NCBI GenBank assembly: GCA_025935995.1
Contig: JAICUF010000008.1
Span: 1 to 52,449 of the forward strand
From: Gemmatimonadales bacterium
GTDB lineage: Bacteria; Gemmatimonadota; Gemmatimonadetes; Gemmatimonadales; GWC2-71-9
DNA length: 52,449 nucleotides
Reading direction: 5' to 3'
The translations under genes and the position numbers were made by a program. The notes under the pieces are model-generated. The model was not told the DNA's origin, did not search any database, and was given only the letters and a program-made list of their open reading frames with translations. Of this stretch, positions 1-8,574 are shown piece by piece (position 1 is the first letter of the stretch; each line of letters begins with the position of its first letter).

Positions 1-1080
1 CTGGCCGCTCCGCCGGCCGCGGCGCAGGTTCCCGTGGTCGCGGGGGGACGGGTGGTCCGGGTCCGCGACGCCGACACCCTGCCGGTCGCCGGCGCCCGCG
101 TCGTGATGCACCGGGTGGGACGCGCGGAGCAGGGCCCGGTCGATTCCAGCCTGGCCGACGCGCGCGGCCGCTTCCGCTTCCGCTTCACCGCCGACACCAC
201 CGCGATCTATCTCTTCAGCTCCCGCCACGACGGGATCGCGTATTTCGCGTCCCCCGTGCACACCAATCCCGAGCGCCCCGATACGGCGATCGATCTCGTC
301 GTCTCCGATACGTCATCCCGCGGGCGGGTGACCATGGCGGCGCGCCACATCGTGGTGAGCGCGCCCGACGAGCACGGCGCGCGGGCGGTGGTCGAGGTGA
401 TCGTGCTGCACAACGGCGGCACAACCGCGCTGGTGTCGCCCGACAGCGCCCGGCCGGTGTGGGTGGTGCCGGTCCCGCCGGAGGCGACCGGCCTCACCGC
501 CGGCGAGGGCGACTTCGCGCCCGAGTCGATCGTCCGGAGCGGTGACAGCGCCGCACTCTACGCGCCGGTCGCGCCGGGCGACAAGCAGGTCGTGCTGCAG
601 TACGCGCTGCCCGGCGACATCGGGCGCGTCGGCTACCGGTTCGACGAGGCCGTCCCCCTCGTCAACATCATGCTGGAGGAGAAATCCGCGCGCGTGGAGG
701 GCGGGCTCCGGGCGCAGCCCGACTCGCAGACGATCCAGGGCCGCGGCTTTGCCCGCTGGGAGGGAGCGGTGACCGCGGGCACGGTGATCACCCTGCGGCT
801 CCCGCACCGCCTCCGCCTCGGACCCTGGGCTCTGGCGGCGCTGGTGGCCGCGCTCGCGGCCGGACTCCTGTTCGCCCTCTGGCGCGTTCTCCGCGCCGCG
901 CCGCGACGCGGCGGGAACACGCCGGCGTCGCTCATCGATGCGATCGCGCGGCTCGATGCGCGCCACGCCGAACGCGCGGCCGCGCACGCCGATGGGGACG
1001 ACGACGGGTATCGGGCCGAGCGCGCGGCGCTCAAGGCGCGCCTCATCGACCTGCTTGCGCGGACCGACGACGTGCCATAG
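1..1080 (+). CDS. Exported carboxypeptidase-regulatory-like protein with C-terminal membrane anchor (5' partial)
   Basis: The frame is open to the window edge, and the first visible residues (APPAAAQ) look like the end of a signal peptide, so the true start lies upstream; 359 residues are visible. The N-terminal part has the look of a carboxypeptidase-regulatory/transthyretin-like beta-sandwich (GGRVV...ADTLPVAGARV...DARGRFRF). A second beta-rich region follows, then one transmembrane helix near residues 275-297 and a charged cytoplasmic tail of about 60 residues with an Ala/Arg/Glu-rich helix. This suggests a periplasmic sensor or assembly protein anchored by its C-terminus. No catalytic motif is visible and no specific family was recognised. 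It ends just before the cobalamin riboswitch and is probably not part of the B12 unit. Confidence 0.7.
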   Translation: MAAPPAAAQVPVVAGGRVVRVRDADTLPVAGARVVMHRVGRAEQGPVDSSLADARGRFRFRFTADTTAIYLFSSRHDGIAYFASPVHTNPERPDTAIDLVVSDTSSRGRVTMAARHIVVSAPDEHGARAVVEVIVLHNGGTTALVSPDSARPVWVVPVPPEATGLTAGEGDFAPESIVRSGDSAALYAPVAPGDKQVVLQYALPGDIGRVGYRFDEAVPLVNIMLEEKSARVEGGLRAQPDSQTIQGRGFARWEGAVTAGTVITLRLPHRLRLGPWALAALVAALAAGLLFALWRVLRAAPRRGGNTPASLIDAIARLDARHAERAAAHADGDDDGYRAERAALKARLIDLLARTDDVP

Positions 1081-1083
1081 ACT
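1055..1083 (+). promoter_or_regulatory. Candidate sigma70-type promoter for the btu transcript
   Basis: TTGCGC and TAGACT are separated by 17 bases and overlap the end of the preceding gene. Transcription would begin about 15-20 bases before the riboswitch P1 stem. The match is only moderate (3/6 at -35, 4/6 at -10), so this is a positional inference. Confidence 0.3.
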
Positions 1084-1107
1084 TGCCCGCGTACGACAAC
1101 TGATCCT

Positions 1108-1244
1108 CGCGAACGGGGCGCTCGGAAGCCGGTGCAACACCGGCGCGGCCCCGCCACTGTGACGGGCAGCTTGCTCCATCCAGCGCCACTGGGCAACCGG
1201 GAAGGCGGATGGAGGCCCGAAGCCAGGAGACCTCTCCGTTCGCG
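1108..1244 (+). promoter_or_regulatory. Cobalamin (adenosylcobalamin-class) riboswitch
   Basis: All the hallmark blocks occur in order. There is a GGTGCAACACCGG stem region, the conserved CCCCGCCACTGTGA, then GCCACTG, GGGAAGGC, and the B12 box AGCCAGGAGACC at 1221-1232. The closing P1 helix is a perfect 9-bp pairing of 1108-1116 with 1236-1244. It lies directly upstream of btuFCDB, the expected target. Binding of B12 should switch off the downstream uptake operon, which fits the terminator at 1309-1343. Confidence 0.94.
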
Positions 1245-1308
1245 CCACCACTGAAAGCCCTCGGGGGAGGGCGGGGTGGCGTGACGGACCGCCGCAGCCG
1301 GCCGTTCC

Positions 1309-1343
1309 ACGCCCGTCTCCGTTCACCCGGGGACGGGCGTTTT
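1309..1343 (+). terminator. Riboswitch expression-platform terminator hairpin
   Basis: ACGCCCGTC (1309-1317) pairs perfectly with GACGGGCGT (1332-1340) around a 14-base loop, and TTTT follows. It ends two bases before the GTG start of btuF. Its 3' arm (GGGGACGGG) is also the only purine-rich stretch that could act as the btuF ribosome binding site. The hairpin could therefore stop transcription, hide the ribosome binding site, or both. Confidence 0.75.
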
Positions 1344-1345
1344 CC

Positions 1346-2224
1346 GTGACACGTCGCTGGCCGCTCCGGCTGATCCTCCTCGTTCTCGCTCTGGGCGGGT
1401 GCCGCCCCGCGGCGGGGCGCGCCGGTCGCACACTGGTGGACGATGCCGGCGACACGGTAACGGTCCGGCCCGTCGCACGGCGCGTCGTCTCGCTGATCCC
1501 CGCTACCACCGAGCTGCTCTTCGCCATCGGCGCTGGCTCCGACCTCGTGGGCCGCACGCGCTGGTGCGACTATCCCGCCGCGGCTGCCCGCGTTCCCGAC
1601 ATGGGGGACGGCATCAACCCGAACGTCGAGGCGGTGGTCGCGGCACGGCCCGATCTTGTCGTGCTCTATCTCTCGGGCCAGGATGCGGACGCCGCGCGAC
1701 GCCTCCGCGCCCTCGGCATCCCGGCCATTCAGGTGCGCAGCGATGCGCTGGCCGATGTCCCGCGGCTCGCGCGGCTCCTGGGCTCGCTCACCGGCCACGC
1801 GGCGACCGCCGATTCCGTCGCACGGGCCTTCGATGCCGAGCTCGCGGCCGCGACCGTGCCGACGCCCCCGCACCCCCCGAGCGTTTTCATCCTCGTCTGG
1901 GATGAGCCCCCGATGACCGTTGGTGCGGGCAGCTATCTGAGCGAGCTCCTCTCCCGCGCCGGTTCGCGCAATGTCTTTGCCGATCTCCCGGCCTCATCCG
2001 GCCGCATCAGCATCGAGTCGGCCGCCGCGCGCGACCCCGACTTCGTCTTCACCTCGAATCCGGCGCTGCCCGCGTTCGCCGCGCGGCCCGAATGGCAGGC
2101 CGTACGCGCCGTGCGGGAGCGGCGGTTCATCCACGCTCCCGGCTCCGAGTTCAGCCGGCCCGGCCCTCGCGCGCCGCTCGCGATCCGGGAGCTCCGCGCC
2201 AGCCTCGCGGCCGGGGCCCGATGA
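1346..2224 (+). CDS. btuF: Cobalamin ABC transporter substrate-binding protein (BtuF-like)
   Basis: This is the periplasmic corrinoid-binding component that delivers B12 to BtuCD. The 292-aa product starts with a lipoprotein-type signal ending in LALGGC (Cys19), so it is probably membrane-tethered. The body is a helical-backbone metal/cofactor-receptor fold: RRVVSLIPATTELLFAIGAG at the start of lobe 1, then NVEAVVAARPDLVV. The GTG start lies immediately after the riboswitch hairpin. The stop overlaps btuC by ATGA, and the riboswitch upstream makes cobalamin, rather than heme or siderophore, the expected ligand. Confidence 0.87.
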   Translation: MTRRWPLRLILLVLALGGCRPAAGRAGRTLVDDAGDTVTVRPVARRVVSLIPATTELLFAIGAGSDLVGRTRWCDYPAAAARVPDMGDGINPNVEAVVAARPDLVVLYLSGQDADAARRLRALGIPAIQVRSDALADVPRLARLLGSLTGHAATADSVARAFDAELAAATVPTPPHPPSVFILVWDEPPMTVGAGSYLSELLSRAGSRNVFADLPASSGRISIESAAARDPDFVFTSNPALPAFAARPEWQAVRAVRERRFIHAPGSEFSRPGPRAPLAIRELRASLAAGAR

Positions 2225-3192
2225 GCGGCCGCAACGCCGCGCTCGCGCTCGCGGTCCTTGCCGCGCTCGTGCTCGGCCTCGCGATCGGGTCGGTACCCCT
2301 CGCGCCGGGCGCGGTCGTGCGCGGGCTCGTCGATCCGGCCGCGCCGGCGGCAGCGATCGTCCGCCAGCTCCGGCTGCCGCGCGTGCTGCTCGCCTTTGCC
2401 GTTGGCGGGGGCCTCGCCCTCTCGGGCGCGGCCCTGCAGGCGCTGGTCCGCAATCCACTGGCCGATCCCTATCTGCTCGGACTCTCGGGCGGGGCGGGGC
2501 TCGGGGCCGTCGCCGCGATCGCGGTCCGGTCGAGTGCGGCCTGGGCCGTGCCCCTCGCGGCCTTCGCCGGCGCCCTCGGCGCCATCGCGCTGGTGTACCG
2601 CCTCGCGGTGGTGAGCGGCCGCCGGCTCGACCCGCGCGTGCTGCTGCTCGCGGGCGTCGTCGTCGGCGCCTTTGCCGCGGCGGTCATGAGCGCCATCATC
2701 GTCCTCTCCGATGCGCCGACGCTCCGGAACGCACTGCTCTGGCTCCTGGGCGGATTCGGCGGCGCGTCGTGGCAATCGCTCGCCGTCTTCGCGCTCTACG
2801 CCGTCGTGCCGGTCGCCGTGCTGGCCCGGAGCGGCCGCTCGCTCGACCTCCTCGCGCTGGGCGACGACACGGCGGAGTACCTCGGCGCCAGCGCGGAGCG
2901 CACCAAGCGCATCGTGTACGTCGCGGCGTCGCTGCTGACGGCGGCGAGCGTCGCCACCTGCGGCATCATCGGCTTCGTCGGGCTGGTGGTGCCGCACGCG
3001 TGCCGGATGGTGTGGTCGCCGCTGCACCGCACGCTGCTGCCCGTCTCCTTTCTCGCGGGCGGCGTGTTCCTCGTGCTCGCTGATACGATCGCGCGAAGCG
3101 TCCTGCCGCCGCTCGAGTTGCCGGTCGGTGTGGTGACCGCGCTCGTCGGCGTGCCGCTCTTCGCCGTGCTTCTCCGCCGGACGCTCGCATGA
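2221..3192 (+). CDS. btuC: Cobalamin ABC transporter permease (BtuC/FecCD family)
   Basis: A 323-aa integral membrane protein of the FecCD family that forms the inner-membrane channel for B12. The start is placed at the ATG that overlaps the btuF stop (ATGA); upstream in-frame codons lie inside btuF. Family signatures include LRLPRVLLAFAVGGGLALSG near residues 40-60, followed by NPLADPYLLGLSGGAGLG, and the cytoplasmic-loop region TCGIIGFVGLVVPHACR near residue 255. About nine to ten hydrophobic helices are visible. It works with the adjacent BtuD ATPase and BtuF binding protein. Confidence 0.93.
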   Translation: MSGRNAALALAVLAALVLGLAIGSVPLAPGAVVRGLVDPAAPAAAIVRQLRLPRVLLAFAVGGGLALSGAALQALVRNPLADPYLLGLSGGAGLGAVAAIAVRSSAAWAVPLAAFAGALGAIALVYRLAVVSGRRLDPRVLLLAGVVVGAFAAAVMSAIIVLSDAPTLRNALLWLLGGFGGASWQSLAVFALYAVVPVAVLARSGRSLDLLALGDDTAEYLGASAERTKRIVYVAASLLTAASVATCGIIGFVGLVVPHACRMVWSPLHRTLLPVSFLAGGVFLVLADTIARSVLPPLELPVGVVTALVGVPLFAVLLRRTLA

Positions 3193-3992
3193 TCGTCGCG
3201 GCGCGGCGCCTCGCCGTCCGCTACCCGGGCTCGGCCGCGCGCGCGCTCGAGGACGTCTCGTTCGAGGCGGTGCCGGGGCAACTGCTCGCGATCGGCGGGC
3301 CGAACGGGAGCGGCAAGACCACGCTGCTCCGGGCGCTCCTGGGGCTGCTGCCGGCGGATGCCGGCGCGGCGCTCATCGGCGAGCGGTCCGCCGCCGAGTG
3401 GGGGCGGGAGGCCCTCGCCCGCGCGGTCGGGGTCGTGCCGCAGCGCGAGGAGACGGTCTTTCCGCTCGCGGTGGGCGACATGGTGATGCTCGGCCGGTAC
3501 GCGCGCCTCGGACCCATGGCCGCGGCGGGGGCCCACGATCACGCGGCCGTCGCGCGCGCGCTCGCGCGCTGCGACGTAGCCGAGCTCGCCGCGCGCCGGG
3601 TGGACGAGCTGTCGGGCGGCGAGTGGCAGCGGGTGCGGGTGGCCCGCGCCATCGCGCAGGAGCCGCGGGTGCTCGTCCTGGATGAGCCCACGACCTCCCT
3701 CGACGTGCGCCACGCGATGGAGCTCTTCGAGCTCGTTCGCGAGCTCGCCAGCGAAGGACTCACCGGCATCGTGATCACGCACGAGCTGAACCTCGCCGCC
3801 CGCTTCGCCGATCGCATGCTGCTGCTCGATCGCGGCCGGGTGGCCGCGATCGGCAGCCCCGCCGAGGTCCTGCGCCCCGCGATCCTGGCCGAGGTCTTCC
3901 GGTGGCCGGTTGCCGTCACCCCGTGGCGCGACGGGTCGCCGCAGATCACCCCGCTTCGCCAGACCGAGCACGACAAGGGAGCCGTGTCATGA
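3189..3992 (+). CDS. btuD: Cobalamin ABC transporter ATP-binding protein
   Basis: A 267-aa ABC ATPase that powers BtuC. The Walker A motif GPNGSGKT is at residues 37-44, the signature LSGGEWQR near 141, the Walker B VLVLDEPT near 161 and the H-loop ITHEL near 197. The ATG overlaps the btuC stop, and the gene ends in an ATGA overlap with the receptor gene. The length is normal for the FecE/BtuD type. Riboswitch control and position assign it to B12 import rather than iron uptake. Confidence 0.91.
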   Translation: MIVAARRLAVRYPGSAARALEDVSFEAVPGQLLAIGGPNGSGKTTLLRALLGLLPADAGAALIGERSAAEWGREALARAVGVVPQREETVFPLAVGDMVMLGRYARLGPMAAAGAHDHAAVARALARCDVAELAARRVDELSGGEWQRVRVARAIAQEPRVLVLDEPTTSLDVRHAMELFELVRELASEGLTGIVITHELNLAARFADRMLLLDRGRVAAIGSPAEVLRPAILAEVFRWPVAVTPWRDGSPQITPLRQTEHDKGAVS

Positions 3993-5950
3993 GAGTCCGC
4001 GTCACGCCTGTCATCCTCCTCCTCGCCCTCGCGAGCCGGCCGCTCACCGCGCAGCAGCCCGCCGATACCGTGCAGCTGGCGCCGGTCGTGGTGACGCCGA
4101 CCCGCCGGCCCGCGCCGCTGAGCCGCGCCACCGAGGCGACGACGGTGGTGACCGGCGCCGAGCTCCGGCTCCGCGACCTCGATGTCGTAGCCGACGCGCT
4201 CCGGGATGTGCCCGGCGCCGCCGTGGTGCGGGTCGGGTCCGCGGGCGGCGTGACGTCGCTCTTTCTCCGCGGTGGCAACAGCAACGACGTGAAGGTGCTC
4301 GTGGACGGCGTGCCGATGAATCAGTCCGGTGGCGCGTTCGATTTCGCCGATCTTTCGACGGCCAACGTCGATCGGATCGAGATCGTACGCGGCCCCGCGA
4401 GCGTCATCTACGGCGCCGACGCCGTCACGGGGGTGGTGCAGGTGATCACCCGGCGCGGCGACGGCCCCGCCCGCGGATCGCTGACGGCCGAGGCGGGAAG
4501 CTTCGGGAGTACCGTGATCGACGCCTCGGGCGCTGGCGGCGGCGCCCACGGCGGCGTGTCGGCCGGCCTCCGGCGCCTCGACACCGATGGGACGTATCCG
4601 TTCAACAGCCACTACCGGAATACGACCGGCAGCGTTCGCTTCGACGGCGCCCCCGATGCGCGAACCGATCTGTCGCTCACGGGCCGCTACAGCGATCGCG
4701 CCTACCGGTTTCCCACCGACGGCTCGGGCGCCGTGATCGACAGCAATCAGGTCACGAAGGGCCGGCAGCTCGTGCTCGGCCTCGATGCCGGCCGGCGGCT
4801 GTCCGCGCTCTGGCAGGCACGCGTCGCGCTCGCGGTGCATACCGGCCGCGACGAATTCGACGATGCGCCGGATGGTCCCGCCGACACGGCGGGCTTTGCC
4901 TTCGCGTCGTCCCGCGACGCGTTCACGGCGCGGCGGAGCGTGGATGCGCGCCTGATCGCGACCCCGGGCCACGCGACCGCGATCGTGGCCGGCGCGATGC
5001 TCGAGGGCGAGCACGAACGGCAGACGAGCCTCACGACGTCCAACTTCGGCGGTGGCGCAGCCGCGGAGCCGGACAGCTTCGATCGCTCGCGGGTCACGCG
5101 TGCCGCCTATCTGCAGGCCTCCGCCGAGGCGGCCGGGCGCGTCATGCTCGACGCCGGCCTTCGCCTGGACGACAACAGCGCGTTCGGCACGTTCGTCACG
5201 GCGCGGGGCGGGGCCGCGCTCCGGTTCGGCTCGACGCGCCTTCGGGCGACGCTGGGCAACGCCTTCAAGGCGCCGACGTTCTCCGAGATCTCGGCCGCCA
5301 GCCCGTTCGAGGTCGGGAATCCCGACCTTCGCCCCGAGCGCACCACCAGCTGGGATGCCGGGCTCGAGCAGCGGGTTTCCGGCGGATTCGGCACGCTCGC
5401 CGCGACGTGGTTCGACCAGCGGTTCCATGATCTCGTCCAGTACGTGCCCGCCGCCCCGGGTGAGCCCACCTACCGGAACCTGGCCGCGGCCCGGGCCCAC
5501 GGCCTGGAGCTGGTGGCCGCGCTCCGCCGCGGGCGGGTCGGCCTCACCGCGCAGTACAGCTGGATTTCGACCCGCGTCACTGATGCGGGCACCGGCGACT
5601 CACCCGTCTTCCTCGCAGACGCGCCGCTGATTCGCCGGCCCGCGCACTCGGGCCGGATCGGTCTCGCGGTCGGCCCCGCGCCATGGCTTCGCACCTTCGC
5701 CAACCTCCTCGTGATCGGCCGGCGCGACGACGTGGATTTCAGGCCGTTTCCGGCCGAGCGCGTCACGCTCCCCACGGTGGTCACGCTGGAGCTCGCCGCG
5801 GAGGTGGACCTCGTCCGGGCGCGCGGACGGTCCCCCGGCGTGGGGCTCCGCGTCCGCGTGGAGAATCTCTTCGACCGTCGCTACGAGACGGTGGTGGGCT
5901 TTCCCGGCCGGCGGCGCGCGCTCCTCGCAGGTGTTCGCGCCGGTCTGTAG
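3989..5950 (+). CDS. btuB: TonB-dependent outer membrane vitamin B12 receptor (BtuB-like)
   Basis: A 653-aa outer membrane beta-barrel receptor. The chosen ATG overlaps the btuD stop (ATGA) and gives a clean signal peptide ending in LTAQQ. A TonB-box-like stretch (APVVVTPTR) follows, then the plug domain with VKVLVDGVPMNQSGG and VDRIEIVRGPASVIYGADAV. The C-terminus shows barrel features such as AFKAPTFSEI and NPDLRPERT, the BtuB-type RVENLFDRRYE, and a terminal hydrophobic strand. It sits last in the riboswitch-controlled unit, so the operon encodes both outer- and inner-membrane B12 uptake. TonB, ExbB and ExbD are not in the window. Confidence 0.9.
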   Translation: MRVRVTPVILLLALASRPLTAQQPADTVQLAPVVVTPTRRPAPLSRATEATTVVTGAELRLRDLDVVADALRDVPGAAVVRVGSAGGVTSLFLRGGNSNDVKVLVDGVPMNQSGGAFDFADLSTANVDRIEIVRGPASVIYGADAVTGVVQVITRRGDGPARGSLTAEAGSFGSTVIDASGAGGGAHGGVSAGLRRLDTDGTYPFNSHYRNTTGSVRFDGAPDARTDLSLTGRYSDRAYRFPTDGSGAVIDSNQVTKGRQLVLGLDAGRRLSALWQARVALAVHTGRDEFDDAPDGPADTAGFAFASSRDAFTARRSVDARLIATPGHATAIVAGAMLEGEHERQTSLTTSNFGGGAAAEPDSFDRSRVTRAAYLQASAEAAGRVMLDAGLRLDDNSAFGTFVTARGGAALRFGSTRLRATLGNAFKAPTFSEISAASPFEVGNPDLRPERTTSWDAGLEQRVSGGFGTLAATWFDQRFHDLVQYVPAAPGEPTYRNLAAARAHGLELVAALRRGRVGLTAQYSWISTRVTDAGTGDSPVFLADAPLIRRPAHSGRIGLAVGPAPWLRTFANLLVIGRRDDVDFRPFPAERVTLPTVVTLELAAEVDLVRARGRSPGVGLRVRVENLFDRRYETVVGFPGRRRALLAGVRAGL

Positions 5951-5965
5951 GCGTAGATTGCGGGG

Positions 5966-6727
5966 ATGCCGCTCGTCATCACCCCCGCCATCGTCCTCGC
6001 CTCGCTCCGCTACAGTGAGACGTCGAAGATCGTGCGCCTCGCCACCCGGGAGCACGGCGTCCAGAGCGCGATCGCCAAGGGCGCGCTCCGGCCGAAGAGC
6101 CGCTTCGGCGCCGCGCTGCAGCTCCTGAGCGATGGCGTCGCCCATGTGGTCGTGAAGGAGCATCGCGAGCTCCAGCTGCTTACCGCCTTCGACGTGACGC
6201 GGGTGCGCATCGGTCTCGCGGAGCGACTCGACCGCTACGCGGCGGCCTCGTCGCTGGCCGAGGTCATGCTCCGCTTCGCGCCGCCCGATCCCCACCCGGA
6301 CAGCTTCGATCTCCTGCGGCACGCGCTGGACCGGCTCGAGGCCGCCCCCGAGCGTGACGTCGAGGCGACGGCGCTCAGGCTCCTGTGGGCCCTCGTGAGC
6401 AGCCTCGGCTTCTCGCCGTCGCTCGAAGCGTGCGTCCGGGACGGTACGCCCCTCGATCCCGCGGGGCAGCTCGCCTTCAGCGCGCGCGACGGCGGAGCGC
6501 TCTGCGGCACCTGCGCGCGCGGGCACGCGACGACCATCCTCCCGGTGGACGCCCGTCGCGATCTCACCGCGCTCCTCGACCCGGACGCGGAGCTTCCCCC
6601 GCTCGACGAACGTCACGCCGCGGCCCACCGCCGGCTCCTTTCCCGCTTCATACGCTTCCACCTGGGCGAAGGCGCGGCGCTGCCGGCGCTCGAGTTCTGG
6701 GAGGTACAGCCGTGGAGGGCGGCGTGA
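5966..6727 (+). CDS. recO: DNA repair protein RecO
   Basis: RecO helps load RecA onto SSB-coated single-stranded DNA with RecR and RecF. The 253-aa product has the N-terminal OB-fold (ASLRYSETSKIVRLATREHG) and a helical C-terminal half. The cysteine region near residues 157-178 keeps ACVRDG and LCGTC, so one of the usual two CxxC pairs looks reduced to a single Cys. The ATG lies 15 bases after the btuB stop, with no terminator between them. The stop overlaps the selB start (GTGA). Confidence 0.9.
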   Translation: MPLVITPAIVLASLRYSETSKIVRLATREHGVQSAIAKGALRPKSRFGAALQLLSDGVAHVVVKEHRELQLLTAFDVTRVRIGLAERLDRYAAASSLAEVMLRFAPPDPHPDSFDLLRHALDRLEAAPERDVEATALRLLWALVSSLGFSPSLEACVRDGTPLDPAGQLAFSARDGGALCGTCARGHATTILPVDARRDLTALLDPDAELPPLDERHAAAHRRLLSRFIRFHLGEGAALPALEFWEVQPWRAA

Positions 6728-8574
6728 TCGTCGGGACCGCGGGTCACATCGATCACGGCAAGTCGCTCCTGGTGGAGGCGATGACGGGCCGGCGCATGGA
6801 CCGGCTCGCCGAAGAGCGTCGTCGCGGGATCACCATCGACCTGGGCTTCGCGCCGCTTCCGATCGGGGACGGCCGGACAGCCGGAGTGGTCGACGTCCCA
6901 GGCCACGAGGACTTCGTGCGCACGATGGTGGCCGGTGCGTCCGGCATCGATCTGGCCCTGCTCGTGATCGCGGCGGACGAGGGCATGATGCCCCAGACGC
7001 TGGAGCACCTGCTCATCCTCGAGCACCTCGCCGTCCCCGCGGGCATTCCGGTCATCACCAAGACGGATCTCGTCGATGCCGAATGGCTCGAGCTGGTCGC
7101 GACGGAGGTAGGCGAGCGGCTCCGCACGTCGCCGATCGCGTTCGAGCCGCCGGCGCATGTGTCGGCGCGTACCGGGGAAGGCGTGGCGGAGCTGGTGGCG
7201 CGGAGCCGCGCGCGACTCGCTGCGATCCCGCCCCGGGGCGCCGACGATCTCTTCCGGCTGCCGGTCGACCGCGCCTTCTCGGTGCCCGGCATCGGCACGG
7301 TCGTGACCGGCACCTGCTGGAGCGGCTCCGCGGCGCCCGGCGACCACGTTCGGCTGCTGCCCCGCGGAGCGGAAGCGCGCATCCGTTCGACGGAGGCGCA
7401 CGGGGCCGCCGCATCCGTGCGCCCCGGCTCGCGCACTGCGATCGGCTTCGCCGGCCTGGACCGGCAGTCCGTCGCGCGTGGCGACGTGGCGGTCGCCGCG
7501 GGAGACCCATGGCTCGCATCCCGTGCACTCGATGTCCGGCTGACGCTCGATCGGTCGGCACCCGGCCCCGTGAGCCGCCGGCAGCGGATCCGGGTGCTTC
7601 ACGGCACCGGCGAATGGGTGGGGTGGGCGATCCCGCGCGCGCCGATCGCGCCGGGGACGAGCGGGCTCGCGCGGCTTCGGCTCGATCGCGCGATCATCGC
7701 CCGGGGGGGCGATCGCTTCGTCATCCGGACGCTGAACCCCGCACGCACCATCGGAGGCGGCGAAGTGCTCGACCCCGCGCCGCCTGCTCGCGGCGCCGGC
7801 TGGCCGGCGGAGCTCGCCGCGGCGGATCGGGCTCTACGGCTCGCGGCGCTGGTGACCCGCAGGCGCCACGGCCTCGCCGTGCGACTGGTGCCGGTGCTGC
7901 TCGGGGAGTCGCCCGGGCGCTCGGCGGAGCTGGCGCGGCGGCTTCCGGGGATCGTGCGGGTCGGGGAGGAGCTCGTCGCGGAGTCCGTGGTCGCCGCGCT
8001 CGCGGCGCGCGCGGCGGAGCTCGTGAACGCCTTTCACCGGGCGCAGCCCGCCGAGGCCGGGATGCCGCTCCAGTCGCTGCGGCGGGGCCTCCACGCACCG
8101 GAATCGCTGGCGCAGGCGGGCATCGATCAGGCCGCGGCGGCCGGAGACCTTTCCGTCGGCGATGCGCTCGTCCGCGCGCGCGGCTTTCGTCCCGCGGGCG
8201 GCGCGGCCCCGGCGCAGATCGATGCGGTCGTCGCGGCCCTCGCGGCGGGCGGCCTCACGCCGCCCACCACCGCGGAGATCGGCGACGCGCTTCGCCGCTC
8301 GGACGTCGGTGCTTCCCTGCGCGCGGCGGCCGCGGAAGGGCGCGTCGAGGCGGTGGAGCGCGATCGCTACTACGCCCGCTCCGCGCTCGACGAGTTCGTA
8401 TCCTTGCTGGGGGCGCTGGGCGGCGAGGGGGAATTTACGGTGGGGGACGTGCGGGACCGGACGGGACTGAGCCGGAAGTACCTGATCCCGCTTCTCGAAT
8501 GGGCGGACGCGCGCGGGTGGACCGAGCGGAAGGGCGATCGCCGCCGCTTCCGCGGCGAAAGCCGCAGCCGCTAG
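6724..8574 (+). CDS. selB: Selenocysteine-specific translation elongation factor SelB
   Basis: SelB carries Sec-tRNA(Sec) to UGA codons marked by a SECIS element. The product is 616 aa, close to the E. coli length. The start is GTG at 6724 in a GTGA overlap with recO, giving MIVGTAGHIDHGKS; an in-frame GTG at 6712 is an alternative. G-domain motifs are GHIDHGKS, RRRGITIDLGFA, DVPGHEDF and TKTD (TKxD rather than NKxD is usual for SelB). The C-terminus carries the winged-helix region ending in VRDRTGLSRKYLIPLLEWAD, as expected for SECIS binding. No selA, selC or selD is visible in the window. Confidence 0.93.
   Translation: MIVGTAGHIDHGKSLLVEAMTGRRMDRLAEERRRGITIDLGFAPLPIGDGRTAGVVDVPGHEDFVRTMVAGASGIDLALLVIAADEGMMPQTLEHLLILEHLAVPAGIPVITKTDLVDAEWLELVATEVGERLRTSPIAFEPPAHVSARTGEGVAELVARSRARLAAIPPRGADDLFRLPVDRAFSVPGIGTVVTGTCWSGSAAPGDHVRLLPRGAEARIRSTEAHGAAASVRPGSRTAIGFAGLDRQSVARGDVAVAAGDPWLASRALDVRLTLDRSAPGPVSRRQRIRVLHGTGEWVGWAIPRAPIAPGTSGLARLRLDRAIIARGGDRFVIRTLNPARTIGGGEVLDPAPPARGAGWPAELAAADRALRLAALVTRRRHGLAVRLVPVLLGESPGRSAELARRLPGIVRVGEELVAESVVAALAARAAELVNAFHRAQPAEAGMPLQSLRRGLHAPESLAQAGIDQAAAAGDLSVGDALVRARGFRPAGGAAPAQIDAVVAALAAGGLTPPTTAEIGDALRRSDVGASLRAAAAEGRVEAVERDRYYARSALDEFVSLLGALGGEGEFTVGDVRDRTGLSRKYLIPLLEWADARGWTERKGDRRRFRGESRSR

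Noticed and set aside
3539..5500. A 653-codon minus-strand frame opposite btuD and btuB
   Set aside because: It shows no recognisable domain, and the plus-strand genes have clear motifs and coupled starts. It is treated as a shadow of codon bias.
6385..6723. A longer selB start inside recO
   Set aside because: The added residues are Arg/Ala-rich and lack any SelB similarity; the family starts directly at the G domain, which matches GTG 6724.
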